From contig NC_015676.1 in assembly GCF_000217995.1 (NCBI RefSeq), positions 288,103-352,102 on the forward strand: DNA of 64,000 bases. Direction: 5' to 3'. This DNA comes from Methanosalsum zhilinae DSM 4017. GTDB taxonomy: Archaea; Halobacteriota; Methanosarcinia; Methanosarcinales; Methanosarcinaceae. The position numbers and the translations under genes are program-made. Below, in pieces: positions 55,803 to 63,200 of this stretch; the stretch's first letter is position 1; every line of letters begins with the position of its first letter. Below the pieces are notes generated by a model. The model made no database searches and had not been told where the DNA came from. It saw only the letters and a list, made by a program, of their open reading frames with translations.

Positions 55803-56363
55803 ATGGGGAAAAAACGTACAAAAAAACAAGCATCTAAAAAAAATACTGAACTAACTCTTAAAGACAAATTAGTGAATGTATTTGAGGATAATAAAGGTAT
55901 AATTCGCTTTGCAGGATTGTATCTTCTGTATATTGCTATTTTAACTCTTGTTTATATCACAGTAAAAGACGATCTTCAGTTTATGAGGGACTGGACTGCA
56001 AATGGCCTTGCAGTTATTCTGAATCTGCTTGGAGTTGAGAACTCTCATATGGGCTCCTACGTGTATCTGGAGAACCTTTCTCTGAGAGTCATTGATGAAT
56101 GCACGGGTATCTATGAGATCCTTGTATATTCAAGCTGTGTTCTTGCATATTCCACCACTTACGCCAAAAAAGCTATCGGTATTGCATTTGGAATACCTGC
56201 AATCCTTGGAATAAATATGATCCGGCTGGTTTCACTGTCATTAGTGGGGATCTGGAGTCCGGAATTGTTTGATTATGTTCATTACTATCTCTGGCAGATA
56301 ACACTTCTGATTATCATTGCAATTGTAGTGATTGTATGGATTGAAAAGGTGGTTAAGAAATGA
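55803..56363 (+). CDS. artB: Archaeosortase, ArtB type (VPxxxP-CTERM specific)
   Basis: 186 residues, integral membrane protein with a basic N-terminus and about five membrane helices. The exosortase/archaeosortase catalytic residues are in place: Cys100 in IDECTGIYEILVY, Arg141 in GINMIRLVSLS, and His160 in FDYVHYYLWQ. The family cuts a C-terminal sorting tail and joins the target to a lipid or other anchor. Both flanking secreted proteins carry the VPxxxP tail that defines ArtB targets, which makes the subtype assignment strong. It overlaps the next gene by four bases (ATGA). Confidence 0.93.
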   Translation: MGKKRTKKQASKKNTELTLKDKLVNVFEDNKGIIRFAGLYLLYIAILTLVYITVKDDLQFMRDWTANGLAVILNLLGVENSHMGSYVYLENLSLRVIDECTGIYEILVYSSCVLAYSTTYAKKAIGIAFGIPAILGINMIRLVSLSLVGIWSPELFDYVHYYLWQITLLIIIAIVVIVWIEKVVKK

Positions 56364-56743
56364 GAATCTCTGTATTTTTTGGTAAATTCTTATTATATCT
56401 GACAGTCCTGTTCATAATTGCATTGCCAGGAGTGATAAATCACTTTGAATCGGGGGACACATCACTTTCAGCTTTTAGCTTTCTGACATTCTATCTTCCA
56501 ATGAATCTTGTTCCTTTTATTGCACTGGTGCTTGCTACACCTGTTGAAAATAACCTCCGGCTGAAATATATTATTGGAGGTTCTGCAATAATTTGTGTGT
56601 TCACTCTACTGATAATAGGCTTCCAGTTTACTTTTGTTTCTGTTGCAGGTGAACTATTCTACTTCTATGCAATTGGAAGGGTGGCTTTTCCATTTGTTCT
56701 GTGGTTTGTGCTGATGAATCGCCATATGAATTTTAACTTTTAA
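56360..56743 (+). CDS. Archaeosortase-associated membrane protein
   Basis: 127 residues with four predicted membrane helices (LLYLTVLFIIALPGVI, FLTFYLPMNLVPFIALVLA, YIIGGSAIICVFTLLIIGF and a last one ending FVLWFVLM). No catalytic motif is seen. The four-base overlap with artB means coupled translation and points to a subunit or accessory role in sorting. I do not recognise a named family. Confidence 0.8.
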   Translation: MRISVFFGKFLLYLTVLFIIALPGVINHFESGDTSLSAFSFLTFYLPMNLVPFIALVLATPVENNLRLKYIIGGSAIICVFTLLIIGFQFTFVSVAGELFYFYAIGRVAFPFVLWFVLMNRHMNFNF

Positions 56744-56823
56744 GGTAAAAGCTTCGTCTTTATGGAATATATTTATAGAGTACTATCTTTTATATTTATC
56801 TAAATATATAAAAAAAGTATATT

Positions 56824-56904
56824 CTGATAACTTCACAGATTAGAGAGATATGTCATAATTGAGGGGATGAATGGTCTCATCCTTTGTAATCGTGAAGTTA
56901 TCAG
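56824..56904 (-). mobile_element. MITE-like palindromic element, copy B (inverted)
   Basis: 81 bases with 13-base perfect terminal repeats CTGATAACTTCAC / GTGAAGTTATCAG and the inner hairpin GGATGA/TCATCC. In reverse complement it aligns with copy A end to end, differing by a few substitutions and one-to-two-base gaps. Confidence 0.75.
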
Positions 56905-57212
56905 TATTCCCCCGTTCCCACAACACTTACAATACTTTCTATGAGATTGATTTTTTAAATAATAATATGAATGAGAGTTTCATAACATTCATTCGAAAAA
57001 CAGATAAGTAATTTAGTTACATACTGTAATAATTTTTTAATATTTCGTTTAATTATTTGTTTAGACCTGCTTATAGTTAGTATCTTCTTACATGCTGCGT
57101 GATGAAGATTATCCAGTTAATAGGATTTTTCCTGGCGTATAAATCAAAGGAAAATAGTTCATATGAAAATGTTAGATCGAAAATAGGTAAATTTAAAAGG
57201 GGTTGTAATTAT

Positions 57213-57304
57213 TGGATACTTCACAGAACAATTAGATATGAAAATATTGCATGATAGATCTAAAATGCAATTTGTTACCCCTTTAAATTTCTGTGAAGTA
57301 TCCA
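57213..57304 (-). repeat. Related inverted-repeat element C
   Basis: 92 bases bounded by TGGATACTTCACAGAA / TTCTGTGAAGTATCCA (16 perfect bases). The ends share ACTTCAC with elements A and B. A second inverted repeat extends outward: AAATTTAAAAGGGG (about 57189-57202) matches CCCCTTTAAATTT inside the right end (about 57278-57290). Confidence 0.6.
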
Positions 57305-57470
57305 GATCAGGTCCCACTCCCCAACCCTTTACAATTATAATTACATTATAAATGCTTAAATAGAGATAAGAAACAATTTTCTGGACAAAAGTTTCCCTGC
57401 AATTGTACTTAAAAACAATTAGTATGGCTTTTTATCAACTATCTGGAATTCACTGGTAGAGTTAATTATT

Positions 57471-57845
57471 TTACAGGATATTGTCAAAAAACAGAACTCC
57501 AAGGCTGTAAAAATCTGGAAGTCCTATTATTACGAACATATTGTTGCATATTATAACAATTCCCATGACTGCTATTATGTTCCTGGTTGCACTCCATAGG
57601 CTTTCCAGCCTTTTATTTTTACACTCAATATATACCCTGTATAAAAGTATCAAAAATAGCAGCTTTACCATAAGCAGTGAAATAAATCCTGCTGACTCTA
57701 GCAAATGGGCCATAACAGGATTTCCTTCATAACCAAGCCCTGCACTGATAGCTACATATGTAGTCAGAAAGTCCAGAACTATAAAAAATATAATGACGTA
57801 TCTGGAATCATACAAAAATGTCCTGACATCTCTCCATTTAACCAT
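57471..57845 (-). CDS. DUF5658-like small membrane protein
   Basis: 124 residues with three to four membrane helices: YVIIFFIVLDFLTTYVAIS, then LGYEGNPVMAHLLESAG with the conserved Asn-Pro, LLMVKLLFLILLYRVYI and a last helix IIAVMGIVIICNNMFVI. This layout fits DUF5658, which has no known function. The ATG follows GCGGGGTTGGGGAA, the same G-rich leader found in geneless copies nearby, and here it clearly drives a gene. Confidence 0.75.
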   Translation of the reverse strand: MVKWRDVRTFLYDSRYVIIFFIVLDFLTTYVAISAGLGYEGNPVMAHLLESAGFISLLMVKLLFLILLYRVYIECKNKRLESLWSATRNIIAVMGIVIICNNMFVIIGLPDFYSLGVLFFDNIL

Positions 57846-58437
57846 TTCCCCAACCCCGCACTATTTTAATACCACATTCAGAAAACATTTAACTGATAGG
57901 AATCACACTGCACTCATCATGTAGTCGATACTCGATATGTTTTCATGATTGTGATATTCGGGTCAGGCCCACTCCCCAACCCGCTATAATTGTATTTACT
58001 TTACAAAAGGCTAAATAAAGATATGAAAAAAAAATCTGAAATTAAGTTCCAGAACTTAGATGCATAATTTATTTATTTGCAAAACCTCAACTGATTTTGA
58101 AAATAAAAAATTCCTGATAAAGTTCTGATTTCATGCAGATTCGATGCTTAACTGGTTTAAATAATATAATTAGAAACAGCCATTCGAACTTCTTTTTCCA
58201 GACTGTTTTATGCTTCTGAATCTTAGTTATAGATAGCAAATAAATTCCCATGATATGGTACAGGAAGGGGGTAACAGACGTTATATCTGCTTGGGCCTGA
58301 TTTTCATGTGAGATGCTATAATTATAAAATAGCTGGTGGAATCAGGTAATCTTCATTTGTACATATAGTTTCAGATTTTTCAATCGGAGTCTGAAATGAA
58401 TTTATGGGGAACATTGATACATGGGGGATGTAAGATA
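57846..58437. other. Intergenic region before the long VPxxxP protein gene
   Basis: 592 AT-rich bases. The left end holds the promoter and leader of the minus-strand membrane protein. A geneless leader copy lies on the minus strand at about 57955-58040 (TATA-rich, then GGGTTGGGGAGTGGGCCTGA). The right end carries GTACAGGAAGGGGGTAACAG (about 58260-58278) and the ribosome-binding run GGGGGATGTAAG before the ATG at 58438. No gene was found. Confidence 0.6.
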
Positions 58438-61400
58438 ATGAATCGAATAAAATCATTAGTATTATTGCTAATTGTAGCAACTCTATTTTCTGCTACTGCA
58501 TGTGCAGCAGGAGCAATAGAAGTTGATGGATATAAATCACCTGGGGAGTGGGATGAGAACTGGGCTTTTGGTCAGGAAAATGCTACTACCTATGATCCAA
58601 ACGGACCATTTGGTGATCGTTTGGTGATGCGTCAGGGAGGACTTCATACAGCAGTGACAGATAACTGGTTTGATGTATATCCCAATGACACAGCCGGACC
58701 AACCTTTGACCAGTCCATGGCTACACTGGGTGACTACAGTGGATCTGACATAATGAGAATTTATGCCAGATATGATCCTGTAAATGATGTAATGTATGGT
58801 ATGTGTGAAGTTTATGGAATTCCCGGTGATGTAGATGGTGATGGTGATGTTACTGGAGTAGCTCCGGCTGACCAGGCTGGAAATCCCGGGCCAGCTGCTG
58901 GAACACCAGGACATCCATATGGACTTGGTCCGACAGAGTTCTGGAGTATTTATTTAGAAAAGAATGATAAATACGCAACAATTTCAATTGTGAATAACGA
59001 TTGGTCAGTTTCTTCTAATACTGCTCTTGATGGGCAGTACGATGAGGTTAGTGCTAGGTTTACTTTTGATGAATATCGTCCGCCGGGGGATACAGAGCTT
59101 CCAAAATCGGTCTATGAGGTAAGCATAAACAACTTCAGCACGTATTTCAATATGACTCCAGGTGACACTTTTGCTGCGCAGATTATGGCAGGCTCATCAG
59201 CTGACGTGGTAGGTGAGGATATTGTATCTGTATTTATTACTCCACCAAATCCTGCTATAGATATTGAAAAATATACCAATGGTATTGATGCCGATGAACC
59301 AACCGGTCCTTTCATTCATGTTGGCGAAAATGTAACCTGGACATATGAGATTACCAATATTGGTGATGTTCCGCTGGATAATGTTGTTGTAATGGATAAT
59401 GTAACAGGGCTTGTTGCAGATATAGATCCTGCAGATGTTCTGTTTCCTGGTGAAACATGGATATTCAATGTAACCGGTGTCGCTGAAGAAGGCCAGTATG
59501 CCAATATGGGTAACGTGACTGCTCTGTATGAAGGATTCCCGGTGTTTGACGAAGATCCCAGTCATTACTTTGGTGCTGCTCCTTCCATTGACATTGAAAA
59601 GTATACCAATGGTATTGATGCCGATGAACCAACCGGTCCTTTCATACCCGTTGGTGAAACTGTTACCTGGACTTACAATGTAACCAATACGGGTAATGTT
59701 GATCTTACCAACGTTACTGTTACTGACAATGTAACTGGTGCTATATTCGATATAGGTGATCTTGCAGCAGGTGAGAGTACTGAAGTTGAAGATACCGGTA
59801 CTGCTCTTGAAGGTCAGTACGCCAATATTGGTAATGTAACTGGAGAATTCGAAGGTATTATTGTTACTGACGAGGATCCCAGTCATTACTTTGGAGCTGC
59901 TCCTTCCATTGACATTGAAAAGTATACCAATGGAGAAGATGCTGATACTCCAACCGGTCCCTTCATACCCGTTGGTGATGAAGTTACCTGGACTTACAAT
60001 GTAACCAATACGGGTAATGTTGATCTTACCAACGTTACTGTTACTGACAATGTAACTGGTGCTATATTCGATATAGGTGATCTTGCAGCAGGTGAGAGTA
60101 CTGAAGTTGAAGATACCGGTACTGCTCTTGAAGGTCAGTACGCCAATATGGGTAATGTAACTGGAGAATTCGAAGGTATTATTGTCACTGACGAGGATCC
60201 CAGTCACTACTTTGGAGCTGCTCCTTCCATTGACATTGAAAAGTATACCAATGGAGAAGATGCTGATACTCCAACCGGTCCCTTCATACCCGTTGGTGAT
60301 GAAGTTACCTGGACTTACAATGTAACCAATACGGGTAATGTTGATCTTACCAACGTTACTGTTACTGACAATGTAACTGGTGCTATATTCGATATAGGTG
60401 ATCTTGCAGCAGGTGAGAGTACTGAAGTTGAAGATACCGGTACTGCTCTTGAAGGTCAGTACGCCAATATTGGTAATGTAACTGGAGAATTTGAAGGTAT
60501 TATTGTTACTGACGAAGATCCCAGTCATTACTTTGGTGCTGCTCCTTCCATTGACATTGAAAAGTATACCAATGGTATTGATGCCGATGAACCAACCGGT
60601 CCTTTCATACCCGTTGGTGATGAAGTTACCTGGACTTACAATGTAACCAATACGGGTAATGTTGATCTTACCAACGTTACTGTTACTGACAATGTAACTG
60701 GTGCTACATTCAATATAGGTGATCTTGCAGCAGGTGAGAGTACTGAAGTTGAAGATACCGGTACTGCTCTTGAAGGTCAGTACGCCAATATTGGTAATGT
60801 AACTGGAGAATTTGAAGGTATTATTGTTACTGACGAGGATCCCAGCCATTACTTTGGAGCTGCTCCTTCCATTGACATTGAAAAGTATACCAATGGTATT
60901 GATGCCGATGAACCAACCGGTCCTTTCATACCCGTTGGTGAAACTGTTACCTGGACTTACAATGTAACCAATACCGGAACTGTTCCATTGAGCAATGTTG
61001 TGGTTACTGACAATGTCACAGGACAGGTGTTCAATATTGGTAACCTTGGAGTGGGTGAGAGTACTGAAGTTGAAGATACCGGTATAGCTGTTGGAGGTCA
61101 GTATGCCAACATGGGTAATGTAACCGGAGAATTCGAAGGTATTATCGTTACTGACGAAGATCCCAGTCACTACTTTGGTGCCGCTCCCTCCATTGATATT
61201 GAGAAACATACCAATGGTGTGGATGCTGATTCACCCCCAGGACCAAGTATTAATGTTGGTGATCCAGTTACCTGGACCTACATTGTGACCAATACCGGAA
61301 CTGTTCCATTGAGCAATGTTGTGGTTACTGACAATGTCACAGGAAAGGTGTTCAATATTGGTAACCTTGGCGTGGGTGAGAGTACCGTAGTTGAAGATAC

Positions 61401-61599
61401 TGGCGTAGCTATTGAAGGTCAGTATGTCAATATGGGTAATGTAACTGGAGAGTACAATGGTATCATTGTCACTGATCAGGATCCAAGTCATTACGTTGGT
61501 ATACCTGAAAAAGATGTACCATCTGCAACACCATTGCTACTTGTGACAGGTGTAGGAATGCTGGTGATGCTGTTTGTAAGAAGGGAGATTGAAAAATAA
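58438..61599 (+). CDS. Secreted seven-repeat protein with VPxxxP-CTERM sorting tail, long form
   Basis: 1053 residues. The signal peptide is IKSLVLLLIVATLFSATACA. The N-terminal domain of about 250 residues (VDGYKSPGEWDENW to SADVVGEDIVSVFI) is nearly the same as in the short protein at 54469-55734. Seven DUF11-like domains of 107-110 residues follow, each opening IDIEKYTNGxDAD and closing EDPSHYFGAAPS. The C-terminus is VPSATP (1027-1032), a hydrophobic helix and RREIEK, an ArtB sorting tail. The domain string would hold the N-terminal head far from the membrane. Many NxT/S sites (NVTNTGNV, NVTVTDNVTG) allow N-glycosylation. The start ATG 58438 follows GGGGGATGTAAG; an ATG at 58396 lacks such a site. 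Confidence 0.92.
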   Translation: MNRIKSLVLLLIVATLFSATACAAGAIEVDGYKSPGEWDENWAFGQENATTYDPNGPFGDRLVMRQGGLHTAVTDNWFDVYPNDTAGPTFDQSMATLGDYSGSDIMRIYARYDPVNDVMYGMCEVYGIPGDVDGDGDVTGVAPADQAGNPGPAAGTPGHPYGLGPTEFWSIYLEKNDKYATISIVNNDWSVSSNTALDGQYDEVSARFTFDEYRPPGDTELPKSVYEVSINNFSTYFNMTPGDTFAAQIMAGSSADVVGEDIVSVFITPPNPAIDIEKYTNGIDADEPTGPFIHVGENVTWTYEITNIGDVPLDNVVVMDNVTGLVADIDPADVLFPGETWIFNVTGVAEEGQYANMGNVTALYEGFPVFDEDPSHYFGAAPSIDIEKYTNGIDADEPTGPFIPVGETVTWTYNVTNTGNVDLTNVTVTDNVTGAIFDIGDLAAGESTEVEDTGTALEGQYANIGNVTGEFEGIIVTDEDPSHYFGAAPSIDIEKYTNGEDADTPTGPFIPVGDEVTWTYNVTNTGNVDLTNVTVTDNVTGAIFDIGDLAAGESTEVEDTGTALEGQYANMGNVTGEFEGIIVTDEDPSHYFGAAPSIDIEKYTNGEDADTPTGPFIPVGDEVTWTYNVTNTGNVDLTNVTVTDNVTGAIFDIGDLAAGESTEVEDTGTALEGQYANIGNVTGEFEGIIVTDEDPSHYFGAAPSIDIEKYTNGIDADEPTGPFIPVGDEVTWTYNVTNTGNVDLTNVTVTDNVTGATFNIGDLAAGESTEVEDTGTALEGQYANIGNVTGEFEGIIVTDEDPSHYFGAAPSIDIEKYTNGIDADEPTGPFIPVGETVTWTYNVTNTGTVPLSNVVVTDNVTGQVFNIGNLGVGESTEVEDTGIAVGGQYANMGNVTGEFEGIIVTDEDPSHYFGAAPSIDIEKHTNGVDADSPPGPSINVGDPVTWTYIVTNTGTVPLSNVVVTDNVTGKVFNIGNLGVGESTVVEDTGVAIEGQYVNMGNVTGEYNGIIVTDQDPSHYVGIPEKDVPSATPLLLVTGVGMLVMLFVRREIEK
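59257..61512 (+). repeat. Seven tandem 321-base coding repeats
   Basis: Unit starts are at 59257, 59587, 59908, 60229, 60550, 60871 and 61192; the first unit is 330 bases and the rest are exactly 321. Units two to five are nearly identical in DNA over most of their length. The first and last are diverged, the usual sign of expansion from the middle. Because of this uniformity the minus strand also stays open for about 670 codons; that frame is an artefact of the repeat. Confidence 0.95.
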
Positions 61600-61626
61600 G
61601 ATGAGGACAAGCTGTGATGTATAAAA

Positions 61627-61646
61627 AGGGCAACTGATGTTGCCCT
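61627..61646 (+). terminator. Strong terminator after the long VPxxxP protein
   Basis: AGGGCAAC (61627-61634) and GTTGCCCT (61639-61646) pair perfectly with a TGAT loop, followed by CCTGATTTTTTTAACTTTTTT. The remaining gap up to 61858 holds only AT-rich promoter-like sequence. Confidence 0.85.
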
Positions 61647-61858
61647 CCTGATTTTTTTAACTTTTTTAAACCCGGGATAAATATTGTAACTTTTTTGAAT
61701 ATTTCTTTTTACGTTAACTATATTATCGGGTAAACCTTATATAAATCTGAGGAGTAAGTGAAAATTAATTGCCAGCTTTTAATGTGGTAATACAAATACT
61801 ATAACATATCATTGTTCTGTATAAGGAACATCTTATAATACTGGAATTCGGTGACTTC

Positions 61859-62281
61859 ATGCCTCATAAATGTACCAGATGTGAGCAGATATTTGATGAC
61901 GGGGCTGCCGCGATATTGAATGGCTGCCCGAACTGTGGATGGAATAAATTTCTCTATGTTCAGAAAGAGACTCAAAAAGAGAGTTCAGAGAATCTGCCGG
62001 AGAAAATTGATACTGAAGGTAATCAGGAAACAACACCAGCTGAAAGATTTATCAATGAAGTGGATCAGATACTGGGAGTTGATGTTACAAAAAGAAACAT
62101 TTCTTCTGAAATGGAAGGGGAAAAGGTTGAATCTGTAAAAATTCTGGGCCCAGGATCCTATGAATTAAACCTGGATTCTCTTCTAAACAGAAAAGAGATA
62201 ATCATGGCCATAAAGGAAGATGGCAGTTATGCACTTCATTTACCGTCTGTGTTCGATGAGAAAAAAAAGAAACAGAAATAA
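61859..62281 (+). CDS. Archaeal zinc-ribbon protein (OapC/COG3364-like)
   Basis: 140 residues. The N-terminal zinc ribbon is CTRCEQIFDDG ... GCPNCGWNKFLYV (CxxC near 5-8 and 23-26). A charged, disordered linker (about 37-70) leads to a C-terminal beta-rich part with SVKILGPGSYELNLDSLL and a lysine-rich end. This fits the archaeal Zn-ribbon family of unknown function found in most Euryarchaeota. The ATG has no strong ribosome-binding site. Confidence 0.85.
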   Translation: MPHKCTRCEQIFDDGAAAILNGCPNCGWNKFLYVQKETQKESSENLPEKIDTEGNQETTPAERFINEVDQILGVDVTKRNISSEMEGEKVESVKILGPGSYELNLDSLLNRKEIIMAIKEDGSYALHLPSVFDEKKKKQK

Positions 62282-62428
62282 GTATCAATTGACTATTTTT
62301 TGACTTTCAGCATGTTATCAGTTATTTTCAGGAATATAAAATTAGGTATTAAAAATTTGAATTTGATTGATGCTATTTATTTTTGAATTATCGCTGTTCT
62401 TTGTATAACTCTGGTATGGGCTTTAGTA

Positions 62429-63193
62429 ATGGTTTCTTCTCTGGATAAAAGATTCTGGGAAATTGATTTTTTAAGGGGATTTGCAGTTTTGATGATGATA
62501 CTGTTTCATCTTCTGTATGACCTGAACCATTTTGGAAACTATGATCTCAATCTAAGATCCGGCTTCTGGATGTATTTTGGACGTCTTACAGCAATGATAT
62601 TTATATTCCTTGCAGGGGTATCCCTGACACTTAGTTTTTCAAGATCAATTGCAAAAAATAGATCCCAGAGTGAAATCATATTGAGAAATATTAAAAGGGG
62701 CCTTAAGATTTTTTCATGGGGAGTGATCATCACTATAATAACTTATATACTTCTCCCTGAAGGTGTGATCTATTTTGGTATCCTGCATTTTATCGGATTT
62801 TCAATTATTCTTTCATATCCCTTTTTGAGGCTGGGTTACGCAAACATATTTGCCGGATTTGTCTGTGCTCTGGCAGCTATTCATATAAATGCCATTAACG
62901 TGGATAATCTCTGGCTACTATGGCTCGGGATGGCACCACAGGGATTATACTCATTCGATTATTTTCCTCTGCTTCCATGGTTTGGGATTGTCCTATTTGG
63001 GATATTTGCAGGTAACATGCTATACCATGATTATTCCAGAATCGCTGATGTGCCGGATCTTACAGGAAATGGTGCAGTGAGAATGTTCTGTATGATCGGA
63101 CAGCATTCACTTTTAATTTATTTAATACATCAACCTATTCTGATCATATTGCTTTACGTTACCGGGATTGCAGACCCTTCAATTCTTCAATAA
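62429..63193 (+). CDS. DUF1624 / heparan-alpha-glucosaminide acetyltransferase-like membrane protein
   Basis: 254 residues with about seven membrane helices. The N-terminus RFWEIDFLRGFAVLMMILFH and LLYDLNHFG carry the family's Arg-Gly and His motifs, followed by FLAGVSLTLSFSRS. The C-terminus ends IGQHSLLIYLIHQPILI, typical of this and related acyltransferase folds. The family is thought to move acetyl or acyl groups across the membrane onto sugars; the substrate here is unknown. An alternative start a few codons downstream (LDKRFWE region) is possible. Confidence 0.88.
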   Translation: MVSSLDKRFWEIDFLRGFAVLMMILFHLLYDLNHFGNYDLNLRSGFWMYFGRLTAMIFIFLAGVSLTLSFSRSIAKNRSQSEIILRNIKRGLKIFSWGVIITIITYILLPEGVIYFGILHFIGFSIILSYPFLRLGYANIFAGFVCALAAIHINAINVDNLWLLWLGMAPQGLYSFDYFPLLPWFGIVLFGIFAGNMLYHDYSRIADVPDLTGNGAVRMFCMIGQHSLLIYLIHQPILIILLYVTGIADPSILQ

Positions 63194-63200
63194 AATATTA

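Larger units (their letters stand above)
56744..57470. other. Gap with two palindromic elements and two geneless leaders
   Basis: 727 bases without a credible gene. From left to right it holds element B (56824-56904), its G-rich leader on the minus strand (56905-57000), element C (57213-57304) and its own leader on the minus strand (57305-57375). The leaders read TATA-rich, then TTGTGGGAACGGGGG or GGGTTGGGGAGTGGGACC, on the minus strand, but no frame follows them. Confidence 0.7.

Noticed and set aside
46033-56904. Target-site duplications around elements A (GAC) and B (TATT)
   Set aside because: The matches are only three to four bases and differ in length, and similarity between copies continues past the palindrome into the G-rich leader. 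The apparent duplications are therefore probably chance.
46033-57304. A CRISPR array in the intergenic gaps
   Set aside because: There are only two or three dispersed palindromic copies in different orientations, no regular spacers and no cas genes in the window.
59197-61209. A 670-codon open frame on the minus strand opposite the seven-repeat protein
   Set aside because: It arises because the plus-strand repeat unit lacks stops in this frame and is copied many times. The translation is repetitive, Asn/Ser/Ile-rich and ends without a plausible gene structure; the plus-strand frame has a signal peptide, domains and a sorting tail.
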